A DNA stretch of 64,000 bases from Butyriboletus loyo. Its lineage: Eukaryota; Basidiomycota; Agaricomycetes; Boletales; Boletaceae. Shown piece by piece: positions 47,129 to 58,723 of the stretch. Position numbers and translations under genes: made by a program. The notes under the pieces are model-generated. The model had not been told where the DNA came from. It did not search any database and saw only the letters and a program-made list of their open reading frames with translations. Location: NCBI GenBank assembly GCA_038093515.1, contig JBBPSI010000090.1, positions 31,981 through 95,980 on the forward strand, read 5' to 3'. Each line of letters starts with the position of its first letter. Within the stretch, counting starts at the first letter, position 1.

Positions 47129-49357
47129 TTATATGATAGAAGGAATTATGCTACGTATTACGAGTCTCGTCATATCATCAACGTCACCTTGCTCAGGTGA
47201 CCAGCACCTCTGACATTTCAAGAGCATGGGATTCACGACCTGGGAGCCCATGAACCACCAGTAGTCATGATGATTAACTAACGGACGTGGAGGCCTGTCC
47301 GTTTTCCGGCGATTCTTCATTAACGGCTGGAATCCCATGGCATGTGCATTGCCGCTGCCGCAAGGATCAGAAATTACTCTGGTGGCTCTAGGAAATGGGC
47401 GCACCAATGCTGGACCGTTACATAACGTCGTTAGTTGATCTTCGAGACGTGCGATAGCCTGACGATTGTCTATGGCAAGCTTGACCTGTTTTACACCATC
47501 AGCGAGAGAAAGACAAGGTGTTTAAGACGATCGTACTCCAAGCTTAACGTAGATCTGTTTGATCGAAGTGGTGCACGCCGTGATCGCCTTGATATCCGCA
47601 TCGTGGAGGAGGAAGCGAGAAATATGGTTTCTATCCTTAATCTTCGCCACGACCGTTTGAAGATTGTTCAGCTCCCTAAAGTGGTCATAATTATGCGCGT
47701 GTCCCCTTGGTTTCAACTATTCAAAGTGACATACCTTCGAAAAGATATCAATGTTCGCCTCATATCTGTGGACAGTGGGGATTCCGCTGCATGTCGTGTA
47801 ATTTCGTCCAGTAGCCATCCAGAATTCTCTACCACTTGAATTATCGCATGATGTATGCCGCCCATTCCCTTTGAAACATCTAAGAACGGCGCTCGGCTGT
47901 CAATAGCAGAGTACTGACCTGGATCAGTTGAGCTATGTGCAAGACCGTCCCAATAATTCCGCGAAGAAAGGGAATAGATGCTATGTCCGCCACTTGAAGG
48001 GCAATCCCGAGAAGTGTGATCGTAGTTACGAGTGCATCTTGGCGACTACCAGCACTACAACCCGAAGCGACGGTACTAGTTGGGCTGGACTGGTGTCTGG
48101 AATCACGGGAGGAAATGCTTGCAGTATCTGTCGACGAAACCACAGACCAGCTAGATTCGGAAGACCTGATCGTAGACCTGCTGAGGATGGCACTCCGCCG
48201 AAAGCCACCCAAGGGACTTTTTGGACCGGTTGTCCGACGAGCCCCATTACGAATCCTTTCCCAGGCCTTCTTAAACTCTCCTATAACTTGGACGAGGAAA
48301 TGGAGCAGGGTTTTTGCTGCAGCTGTTTCGTGGAACGGCAACTTGCGGTCAACCATTTCTTCCTGAATTTGCAGCGGTGTGCGCCTCTGAGGAGATCCCT
48401 CCAAGTCAAAAAGCTCGATGATCTCCCAAGCTGATTCGTAGGTTCCTTGATGACGACACGTCTGTGAGCCGAGGCCTATCATACCCTTCCAGAAGCCCGA
48501 GCGAAGCTCCCCTTCCCTCTTGCAACTAACCGATTGGTCTTCAACCTCATCCCACATCGTTGTGACGAGGACAACGTTCTTCAAGTTTTCATTACCGCAT
48601 AAGTCCTTAAATACGGCCAGATTTCCGAGAGGGGTTCCCGCGAATCTGACATCTGAGATGCGGTGGAGGTACAGAATACCCGCAAGCCTGATATTATTCT
48701 GGTACCTGTGATTGTCGAGTCATGCGAAGTTCACTCCACGAAGATTAACTCACGTGTCCTTCAGCCAATTGGCTATGGTTTTTAGAATCTGGGTGTCAGA
48801 AAGGTGTGTGTCGTCGAACCCGGGGGTGTCTACTAAGATAATATTCCGACAACCGTCAGGATGGGGACACCGGACGGGCTGTAACACTTGTGTCTTGGAT
48901 CTCAAGCCATAGCCAACCGCGGCTGCATCCCTCCCAGCCGCTGTGTTCACGAACTATGGATTTTTCAGCCCCAATGGAGTATAGCGTCTGAAGACGAGTG
49001 ACTTACTGAACTCTTGCCCGCTCCTGTGGGTCCCATAACCCTAATGGAATGCGTGATGAGCGAAATAAAGTGTAGCTCTAGGAAAACATACGCAATTACT
49101 ATATCATCTTTGTGAACAGGACTGTGTGAGTCGCTTGACGGGACATCATGACCAACAGAACAATCCGGAATGTTGGATCCAGGGAGGTTCAGAGGACATG
49201 AGTCACTGAGGGACGCAACATCTGATGTTAGAAGCGGGAGGGAAGCGGCATTAAGGTTCGAAACAAAGTTATCCCCGGATCTGTCGTTAGACGGCGTTTT
49301 GGGCGCGAGGTTGCTTCTGTATTTCGATGAAAGGATTGAGCCCGGGCGAGGAACCAT
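47129..49357 (-). CDS. GTPase G4 with C-terminal four-helix (MLKL/HeLo-like) domain, 643 aa
   Basis: Seven minus-strand exons (49357-49092, 49040-49007, 48953-48754, 48705-47915, 47879-47735, 47675-47537, 47485-47129) total 644 codons. Residues 1-88 are disordered. The G domain follows: VMGPTGAGKSS (~90), VDTPGFDDTH (~140), LYLHRISD and VTTMWDE (~215). After a Ser-rich linker, ~390-545 is predicted helical: ITLLGIALQVADIASIPFL, GIIGTVLHIAQLI, LLDEITRHAAE, NNLQTVVAKIKDRNHISRF and AITACTTSIKQIYVKL. This pattern resembles the four-helix domains that start many basidiomycete NLR-type proteins and MLKL. The last ~95 residues are unknown. The 35-nt intron 47880-47914 is the weakest junction; the rest is firm. 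Confidence 0.75.
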
Positions 49358-50736
49358 ATTCTGATTCAAAATTATAATGGACGACGGGGAGGGTGTAGGA
49401 GTAGCTCGAGTATGGATATCAGGTTGTAATGGTTTCTAGACGAGGGAAGCAAATCCGAGCTAAAAAGACTCGACGAACACAATCCGGCCACTTCGCTCGA
49501 GCGCCGAGCACGATCCTGGAACCACATATCGGAAGCGCTCTCTGCTTGATTCATGAACAGGGTACGCCCTGTGGCGGACATTTGATGGGTTAATAAGTAG
49601 TCCTGCCTCACCGGTGGGGAGCCGTGTGCTGTGCACAAATACCTCAGCCTTCATTTTACCCTCCTTTGAAGAAAAAAAAATATGTAGGATGGTTGAGGAG
49701 AAGCATGGAGCCTGTGAAGATCCAACACAGTGCGTTGATCCAACTAGGGTCGGATACCCTCAGATATTCGAGCAAGCCGGTTGCTGGACTTAACAGATGT
49801 CTGTCTTACCAGTCAGTGATATATACGGTGTGAGGCTATAGGTTCGCATTGTTGCACCACGCACCCTGTACCCAGAATTTGGCTTCTCTTTACCCGAAAA
49901 GCCTCCTTATCACGGCTCCACCGTTCACACACCCTTAACTTCGCTGCCACAGGTGCGTCCCGCTTCCAGCGCAGAAGCTTCATGAATTTACGCGCCAAGA
50001 CGACACGCATATCACCTTGAGGTCTGCTTGTGTTCGTACCCTGCTCGAAGTTGATCCCAGATCGTGCAACAGACTAATTCTTTGGCCGCGTACCTTCTCC
50101 AAATCGTCGCTGTGCATCTTGGAGCTTCAATCGCCTCAATCATCATCATGTGATCCTGGTTTAATGAAGGTGTTCAGCAGAAGATGCACCGTGATCTGTG
50201 AGTGCTACGGTTCCAGTGTACAGTTAAATTTAAGCCGTAACTCACTTATTTTCAATACACGCGACCAAGGCTGTCTTGACGCGCACCTGTTAGGGGAGGC
50301 TCAGCGCTTGGCAATATGACGTGGGAAAACCTGAAGGCCGCTGCTTGGACCATTTCTCCCTGATCATCCCTTCCGGACAGAAATAACGTTCCTTCCAGAC
50401 TGTTTGTTATCTTTACTGTGCAATGGAGCTTTCAGGGTGAAATCAGTCGATGCTGGTTCGAAGTAGATCACCGCTTCAGGCCGGCGCTCAGTACTTAGCC
50501 ATCCCAGGGGTTACACACCAAGGAATGGCAAATTGCTGGCAAATTGCATAAACGTGTTGTGCATGCAGGCAAGTTTGCGTAATGAAACGAAATCCGAACC
50601 ACAAATTGACACCTCGTGAGTAGGCTTAACACATGGCACGAACAACGTGCGAGGCTGCCTAAATTATGCAGCTTTGGAGAGCCAAGTCTTTTCCTACCCA
50701 ACAACGTTCACAGTCGACAACTCTGCCAAAAGCATC
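49358..50736. other. Divergent intergenic region between G4 and G5
   Basis: 1.4 kb without a supported gene. An A-run lies at about 49670-49680. The stretch just before 50737 (tcgacaactctgccaaa) resembles the stretch before G8 (55690-55711), consistent with a shared promoter or leader. Confidence 0.4.
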
Positions 50737-51889
50737 ATGACCAAACGGAACTTCAAGGCAGATCCAAATGATTTTGTCATTGTGTGCGTATCGTCGTCCA
50801 GGATTATTGTCATCGCCATACTGAAGCAGTTCCGCAAAACAGTGTGATGGGGCCAACGGGCTCTGGAAAGACTAATGTAAGTGGGTTCGTAGTACCCTTG
50901 ACGTCGAATTCTCATGTTGAGAATGTTTAGTTTATCAACATCCTCACTGGGAACGCAGAGCAGCGCAGAGCGGGTAGCCTCAAGTCTGATACCCAGGATG
51001 TCACGCCATACGTTATCCCGCACGAGGGCGGACGTCTTGTGCTTGTCGACACGCCTGGATTCGACGATACCTATCGACCAGATTTTGTGATTTTACAGAT
51101 AGTTGCCGACTGGCTCACACAAAAGTACGTCATGTTCTGAACATTTTTGATGCCCTCCCAACATATTTAAAGGTATCCAGACGGCACGACACTCACAGCG
51201 AGTGGGATAATCTACCTCCACCGAATCACCGACAATCGCATGTCTGGTTCTGCTTACAAGAATCTTCAGATGTTTGGTCGGCTTTGTGGAAATATACCTC
51301 TACCCCGAACGCGCCTAATCACAACCATGTGGGACAAAGCAAGGGACTTAGCAATGGCACGTGACAGAGAAACCCAACTCATAGGCGAGTTCTGGCATAA
51401 ACTGTTAGAGGCAGGTGCCACTGCTGGACGGTTCGACAATACACCAGATAGTGCATCAAATATTGTACGCGAACTTAGAGACCTCAGAACAGGAACACAC
51501 TCAGATAGAGATGGGCTGCTCCTGCAGGAAGAACTTGTTGAACAGCGAAAGCGTCTAAATGAGACGGAGGCAGCCAAGATTCTATATTCTCGATTCCAGC
51601 AACTCCTCGCAGAGCAGAGGAATACGCTCAAGGATCTCGCGGACGAGGCAAGGCTGGCGAACAATCCAGCTCTAGCGAGAAGTCTGCAGGAAGAATACGA
51701 CAAAATTAATGCGCAGTTACGGAAGACGTTCGAGCAGATGAAGAAAATGAATATTCCAATCACTAGGCGTATTCATCTCTGGCTGTTTGGACGAAACTCT
51801 CGCGCAGTAAGTCCGGCTCGCTGTCCCGCTTTCATGGAGTACTAATCGGACGCCACGTTTTATAGCGGGCTGTCAAACTAGAGACTTAG
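50737..51889 (+). CDS. AIG1/GIMAP-like GTPase G5, 310 aa
   Basis: Exons 50737-50783, 50843-50876, 50931-51124, 51173-51806 and 51866-51889 (a strong gtaagt donor makes the last 8-residue exon likely; otherwise the frame stops at 51845). The N-terminus is MTKRNFKADPNDFVIV. It has VMGPTGSGKTN, VDTPGFDDTYR, IIYLHRITDNRMSGSAYKN and ITTMWDK. A ~100-residue coiled coil (EELVEQRKRLNETEAAK, LQEEYDKINAQLRKTFEQM) and a basic C-terminus follow. It is the best-preserved full-length member, with a very close relative at 55712-56615. Confidence 0.87.
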
Positions 51890-52042
51890 TCCCTCACATC
51901 TTACTAGCTTTGCTGCTCGCCATCACAAACGATCTTCTACGCCCAATTCCTACTGAGACAACTATTAGTTCCGGCACATCTTATTTATATATCCGCGATT
52001 CTGTAACAATTCGGCACTACAGCCAGTGTAGCTGATGTCCCG

Positions 52043-54129
52043 ATGTATGTCATAAACTCTCTCAGCTTGAAAGGGTTCGCCGATTTGTGGCAGATGTGAG
52101 TGAACACGAACTGGATAGAGGATGAAGTAAGTCCTACCTCTCGTCAGTAAGGGATAAAGTAAGGAGTGGATAACTGTGGCTTACTTCCAGTCGAGCCATA
52201 TATTTATAATGGCCATAAATTATGACTGGCTGGTGCACCTTCCATTATCGCCTGACAACAACCAGGAACAATAGCCTAGTCTGCATGATATTCATGTTTG
52301 TATCATTCTTCCATGGTCACTCAACATAACTGAGCAATGTTTCGATAGCGTGATAGGACCGACAGGATCTGGAAAGACCAATGTGAGTCCAGAACTTCCT
52401 TACGTTCAATTCTCTATCTCTATTGAGAACCATCAGTTTATAAACACTCTGGCTGGGACATCGGGAGACAGTACGGCAGCTTCAGATCTGAATGCTGCCA
52501 GTGGCACCCGAAGGATCACTTCTCACATGATAGACTGTGATGGTCGACATCTAGTTTTTGTCGACACTCCAGGCCTCGACAGCACGTATTTGCTGGATGC
52601 AAGGATATTCACACTTGCAGCCAGATGGTTAGAAATCAAGTATGTGACTCAATTATTCGCTGCCATAGGAATCTCCGGCTATCAATGTTCTGACATGTGC
52701 AAAGCTATCGACCCAACACCGAGATAGGGATACTCTACTTCCATCGCATCACCGACGTTCGGATTCACGGCTCTCCGCATGATCATATTGAAACGTTTCG
52801 TAGGCATTGCAGCAGTGTGGCTGTGCGTCAAATATGTGTGGTGACAACTATGTGGGACAATGTAGACGATACAGCGGCGGATAACCGAGAGAGGCTTCTG
52901 AAAGAATACTTCCAGAAGAAAAGTGTCCGCCAAATCTACAAACGGTTCGACAACCGGCCTTCTTCAGCCTGGGATGCCATAACTGAACTCATCAGAGGTG
53001 CGTGTCATGGACCATTTCCCTTTCTCATGCTGCACGATTTATGTCCGTGACTTAGACTGTCCTGCTATCACCACGAATCCGACGCCCACTAACGATAAGC
53101 TGAACGACTTGGTATTCGTGCATGTACCACTTCTTCGAGGCATAACCCGACAGCTGACCCACATCTAATAACAGTGTTATGGGGCCAACAGGATCCGGAA
53201 AGACTAATGTGAGTGAACAGCTTGTTGGTGTTTCATTTTCATATTGAAAACCACCAGTTCATCAATGCCCTCACCGGGACACCCGATGACGGCGGGGCAA
53301 ATAATTTAACTGTCAGTACTCGATCCGTAATCCCCCACACTGCGGAACATGACAATCGACATCTTGTCTTCCTCGACACCCCGGGGCTTGATGGCACCTT
53401 TTTGTCGGATGAATTGATATTGACGATTGTAGCCAAGTGGTTGGAGAGCAAGTGCGTGAATGTTTCCTTGAGGAACCTTGCCTATTAATGCCCTGACATG
53501 CGCAAAGATACCAATCCAACATCGACGTAGGGATAATCTACCTCCGTGGTATCACCGACGATGGCAATCGAGGCTCTCCGCATAAACATATTGAAATATT
53601 TCGTCAGAAGAATAGTGACATGGCTGTGCGTCAAATATGCCTGGTGACAACTATGTGGGACGTGGTGGACGATACAGCGGAGGCAGAGATACGAGAGAGG
53701 TTTCTGAAAGAGGAATATCAGAAACTAAACGTCCGCTCTGTCTTCAAACGGTTCTACAACCAGCGCTCTTCCGCTTTGGATATCGCGAGCGAGCTCATGG
53801 GAGATGAAGCACGTCACCTCCAAGAGGAGCTAGAAGATCGAGAAAGACGTTCAAACGAACCTGGGACTGAGAGGGCATCATATATACAGTTACAACTACT
53901 CCTTTCCGAGCGAAGGGAAGTGCTGAAGTACCTCGTAGCTCAGGCAGCCACGGTGGGAAACGTGTCTCACATTTATGACTTGCAGGCAGACCTTGACACG
54001 TTGGACGCCCAGATACGACTGACATTTGAGGAGATGGGAGAGAGGAATATTTCACTCATCAGGCATGTTCTCCAGTGGCTGGCTCGGAAATTTGGTACAA
54101 CAGCACGTATTCCCCGCCAATTATCCTGA
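52043..54129 (+). CDS. Tandem two-G-domain AIG1/GIMAP-like GTPase (G6-G7), ~498 aa
   Basis: The first G domain uses 52349-52382 (VIGPTGSGKTN), 52437-52639 (VDTPGLDST) and 52705-52997 (LYFHRITD, VTTMWDN). Its last exon ends at a consensus donor that splices in phase to 53056-53119 (DCPAITTNPTPTNDKL), which leads into a second domain: 53175-53208 (VMGPTGSGKTN), 53258-53451 (LDTPGLDGT) and 53508-54129 (VTTMWDV plus coiled coil). The intron 53120-53174 uses a GC donor. The first domain lacks its coil. An alternative is two genes, with G7 starting at the ATG at 53007 in the same frame. The 5' exon 52043-52095 fits in phase but needs a ~250-nt intron and is speculative. The second domain has LRGITDD where others have LHRITDN. 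Confidence 0.65.
52094..52135 (+). repeat. Dispersed motif, copy 3 of 3
   Basis: gtgagtgaacacgaactgga followed by tagaggatgaagtaagtcctac. It overlaps the proposed donor of the first G6 exon, another reason to doubt that exon. Confidence 0.5.
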
Positions 54130-55711
54130 AACATTTTTTCTCAGTATAACATTTAGTTGTTTGTTCATGCAGGCAATTGGATACGATACTCCGTTAAGCT
54201 GTGTTATAGTCAGAATAGGCTACACTGATGTGTTGGTGAATGAATGGCGTACAAAGAATTATGAGCGTCAGGTCGCCATCGATTGGTGGGCAGAGTATCC
54301 CTGCAACTCGCTGCTTCTATGTGTGCTGTGTCACGAACTCCAAACTGAGGCTTGTCTCACCTCTAACACTCTTGGCGGCCTTTTGGGTGGGTTCCACGAA
54401 CTGTCTGCCAATCATAACGGTGAACACAACATGATTGGGACTGAGACCATTTTGTACTGTTATACAAGTCCAGCTGCCTTTCGCGACGAGGATTGAGCTG
54501 GCGTCGAGCATCACAATGAGCGTACGGGTGAGATTGTCGAGGGTATAAACAACATCATATGTTCACGACGCGAGGAGAGACAGGCGAAGGCAACCTTATA
54601 CAGAACGGACTGGCCGTACATCCTGCGGAGTCCGGATCCTAGTGCCCAGGACTGGCTGCCACAGGCCTGTACTGGTAGCAGTTAGCCACAAGTTGGACGT
54701 TAAGGCCTAACAACTGAGGATGAGTGGGACCGCAGACAGACTTGCACAGTTGCACCTTTGTGGGAAGAAAACGCATCGAAGCTCAGGGACTTGACGACCT
54801 ACGGTATATTTCAATCGAAGTGTTGATGAATTCTGGATTCAGTGAAGCCCACGATGTGCGATGTGTTTTTCGTTGGTCGATGGTCTCGAGCATCAACTGT
54901 TTATTGCATTTTCGAGCTCTCGTATGGTGGTTGCTGCAGAAGTCGAAAAATGCCAGCCACTCGGCTCACTGAGGCTGGCACCAAACGTGACGATGTCCCG
55001 AAGCACGACAATACTTGAAGCCAACTCGTGTTCATTGCCTACCCAGAATCGATGAAAAGTTAATATACGCACCCCCTTCTCCCATACACCACCCCATCGT
55101 AATTGACATGACGCTGTGGGGACGTTAGGAAAATCATGTATCGCATGGCACGGTTATCATGCACTCCTGTCCACAAGTACTTTGTCTTGCCATCTCTATC
55201 TCCAATTCGCCGTTCCCTCACAAGCCAGTTGCAGATCAAAGGAATAACCAGCCATGAGCCCTTTACAATTTTTCGACTGGAGCCATGGTACGTCAATCAT
55301 ACTTTTATTATCCTGCATTAATATCGTTGTGAACACGAAAGCACAAAAAAAGGATACAATGTTCATTCCTACCTGATCCCGGGAAAGGAACCATGCTTCT
55401 TTCAAGCTGCCATGATATCCGAAGCCGACTGAAGCTGGTTGGAGGAAATATCCGATGCCCTTATGCCCAGCGGCCATCTCTAGGTTCCCCGCGAGGAAGG
55501 GACAAGGCACGCCTCACAGAAATCAACCCGTATGAACACCCGTTTTGTGCAATCGGTATCAGTCGACGCGTGTTTGTGGGGATGAGGACAACATCTGATC
55601 GTAGGTGGCTTGAGGGGCCGCACAAACGTGTGAGGATACCTACTTCTGCGTCTTTGGACCCTGCTAGTAGTCTCTCCCCTCCAACCGACAACCTCGTCCA
55701 CTCTGCCAAAC
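54130..55711. other. Region between G7 and G8 with unassigned open frames
   Basis: An open frame at about 54160-54496 (+) and protein-like text to about 54680 (RREERQAKATLYRTDWPYIL) look like remnants of a coding sequence but match nothing I know. The rest is non-coding. The last ~60 bases are C-rich and precede the G8 ATG. Confidence 0.35.
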
Positions 55712-56615
55712 ATGTGGAAGAACGGTCACGAAGGAAATGCAAATGATATCGTCATCACGTGAGTATTGTTCAGGGCTATTGTTAGTGTCATCGTACTGAA
55801 GCAACCCACGTAAAATAGTGTTTTCGGACCGACAGGATCTGGGAAGACCAATGTGAGTGAATCGTACGATAGTGATCTCGGGGGCGAATCTGTGTACTAA
55901 GAACAATCAGTTCATCAACATCCTCACCAGGGGGTCCGAGCAATACAGAGCTAGCAGGCTCAAGCCCGACACCCAGAGTGTCACCCCATACGTTATCACT
56001 TACCCTAATTATCGTCTCGTCTTGATCGACACACCCGGTTTCGACGATGCCACTCGACCAGACACAGAGATATTAATGGATGTTGCCGACTGGCTCAACC
56101 TGAAGTAGTAGGTCCTATTCTGAACATTTTCTATCCCCCTAATAATGATACAAAGGTATCCAAACGGCACCACGCTCAAAGACAGTGGGATAATCTACCT
56201 CCATCGAATCACCGACAATCGCATGTCTGGTTCTGCTTACAAGAATCTCCAGATGTTTGGTCGGCTTTGCGGAAATATACCTCTACGTCGAGCGCGTCTA
56301 GTCACCACCATGTGGGACAAGGCAAGGGACCTAGCAATGGCAAGTGACAGGGAGACCCAGCTCGTAAGCGAGTTCTGGTGTAAGCTGCTGGAGGCAGGTG
56401 CCGTTGCTAGACGGTTCGACAATACACAAGCTAGTGCGTGGAATGTCGTACGCGAGCTTATAGACCTCGGGAAAGATGGAGGTGAGCTGTTCCTGCAGGA
56501 CCTTGTCGAACAGCAGAAGCCTCCGAGCGGGGTGGGGGCAGACAACGAGATGGATGCGGATCAGCCTAGAGGCTGCTTCAGCGGTTTCTTCCCTGAAAAG
56601 AGAGCTAAAGCCTAA
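55712..56615 (+). CDS. AIG1/GIMAP-like GTPase G8, short C-terminus, 244 aa
   Basis: Exons 55712-55758, 55819-55852, 55911-56104 and 56156-56615. Exon lengths 47, 34 and 194 are identical to G5. The N-terminus is MWKNGHEGNANDIVI. It has VFGPTGSGKTN, IDTPGFDDATR, YLHRITDNRMSGSAYKN and VTTMWDK. After VEQQKPP the frame differs from G5: instead of the coiled coil it ends in PRGCFSGFFPEKRAKA. The DNA beyond still contains coil-like text near 56690-56745 (a phase at about 56712 reads FEEMTKMK), so the C-terminus was probably lost by a frameshift or deletion. The G domain itself is intact. It is clearly a duplicate of G5. Confidence 0.82.
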
Positions 56616-56899
56616 GACATGGAACCTTGGCCTAGGTGCAGCCTGCGCAATTCGGGTCTGGCCGACAGCCTCAGGGAGGATTTCGGTACGTAGTTACAGT
56701 AGTAGACCTTTGAGGAGATGACCAAAATGAAGATCCCCATTCTCCAAGCGTACTCTCCTAGGACAAAATCCTGGGTAGTCTGGACTGATGCCTCGATTGC
56801 GTGATGTCGTGATCAAATACTGCGCTTCATAGCGAACAACCACCTGTGGCATTGGTCCCTCTAGCTTTGCCACTACTAGTAGGAGTCGTAAATATTGTA

Positions 56900-57460
56900 A
56901 GTCGTCATATACGTTTCCTTCCCGATCGGGGACGGTGCCCCGTCCGGAAGTACCATAGAAAATATTCTTGAAAGAGACACCACGTCAGTTTGTGGCAAGG
57001 CACGCCAGAACTTGGACCAAAACGCTTATCCCGTAGACATAATGTGTAGAGGGAGTCCGTTCTCGCAATACCAGTGGTCGAAGAAAAGTGTGGCGAATTC
57101 GCGAGCGATGATGGTGTCGCGACACGGCAGGATGGGGACGTCCGCACTGAGGCGATCCGTGACAATGATGGTATTGAAGCCGTCATATTCCGGCAAGGGA
57201 CCGATGAGATCAAGGGCAACAGAGTCGCCACGCTGCTCTGGGATGGGAAATGGGTGTAGGAGACCGGCTATGAACGTGTTGGCGATCAGCGCACCTGTAG
57301 AAACGGGTATGACAAAGGCCATTTTTGAGGGGTTTGACGCAGCCTGGCGTTTTTGTAGTAATCAAGCGATTTTCTATCTTCCACGTTTCCACGCCTTGAT
57401 CACCTTCTCCACGTGGCCTCCTGAGCAATACGTCAGAAAATGTGCAAAGACTCACATGGC
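56900..57460 (-). mobile_element. Ty3/gypsy integrase fragment
   Basis: The minus-strand frame 57322-57026 reads GDSVALDLIGPLPEYDGFNT, IIVTDRLSADV, REFATLFFDHWYCENGLPLH, the rve integrase core in which the first two catalytic acids lie. Upstream text in other frames (to ~57460) matches the spacer after the zinc-binding part, and downstream text (GPSSGVPCHKLT) the part after the core. Frameshifts and stops separate the pieces. No LTR, reverse transcriptase or gag is present, so it is a dead fragment. Confidence 0.75.
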
Positions 57461-58723
57461 CATATGTGATTCTATCGAGTCACTTCACGCGGAGTCAGAG
57501 CCCTAGATAAATAGACAAACCCCATGGGGCTCGATCGGACATCGCGCTACCGAGAAGTAGGTTTATGTGAAAATAGAACACCCATCTTGACCTTTTCGCG
57601 GCGAATTGAGATCTTGGGAGACTCGGCAATGTTCCCGGCCAACTTGGCCTTCAGTTTGCTTGCGATTGATGTGAACGGTTTAATGTGATTGTAGAATTTG
57701 AAGACCCTGAGGTAGGATGGCTATGAACAATAGGAAGTCAGGCCGGAAGTCGAGTCGAGTTTGAACTGAGGTTCATCGTCCGGTGGCTCACACCGTGTTA
57801 CCTTTGGTTTTTAAGTTGTACCGAGCTCTTATTTGCATGGTCGATTTGGTTCTGTCCGCCTCTTTATGCGTTTGGGGGAATCTTTCTGATACATTGGCTG
57901 GAGGCGCAAATTCCTGGTACCTGCACGACGAGCGAAACAGCTTGATCATACCCACCTTCATAGACGGTCATGGTCAAGCGTAGTCCGATGGCAACCAGAC
58001 CGTCGGACGAATGAATTTTTGGAGAGCCGCGAGCGTCGATCGTGCATTTTGATGCCCACTAGCCCATATCATACCAGGAACTGCACTTGTGCCGGAGCTG
58101 CCTTATGTCCTGTACATATTTTCGAACTGACCCTGTGGTAGTCATTATCACTGATTTTTTTTTAGCCCGGGCGTCTGGAAAATGAATGTACGCACCAGCG
58201 ATGTGAAATGGCAAGTCTTGTTCGCTGACGCAACAGGGAGACTTCACCGCCTGCGCTGGCTCCAGACCGTTAGTTACAGGCGATGAGTCAGGACTGAAGA
58301 GATCCAAGACGCGGCGGCGCCAAGTACTCGGAGCCCGAGCTCAGGCAACCTACCAATCGAGGCTGTGATAGTTCATCTACTAGGAATATGTTCGGAGATT
58401 GCGGAGGTCCGAATTGGATTGACGGCAGTGTTGGCTGCAACTGTCTCACACTTGACTTGTCAGTTCCGAACTCAACGCAACATGCTACCAGGACACATGG
58501 AACTCATCTTCTTACCGTGACGCGGGAAACACATTTCACTCTTAGGCTCGTCGTCGTTGGTAATCAGTCAAATAAACACGGCTTTAATATCGGACATAGA
58601 CTGATGAGCTGGCATATGCACATGATTAACAGTTTGTAGCAACGGATCTGAGAGATGTCCAGTATACACTATGACAACGAAAGATCAGAAGAATACACGT
58701 TGGATGAGAAGCGTAAGCCATAT
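57461..58723. other. 1.3 kb without a supported gene
   Basis: Some weak protein-like text lies near 57590-57700 on the minus strand (possibly the far end of the same retroelement). Otherwise there are only short frames. Confidence 0.35.

Noticed and set aside
47435..48434. Plus-strand frames of 134 and 168 codons
   Set aside because: Antisense to the exons of GTPase G4, whose splice phases and motifs are consistent.
56900..57460. Active LTR retrotransposon
   Set aside because: Only frameshifted integrase pieces remain; no LTRs, reverse transcriptase or gag.
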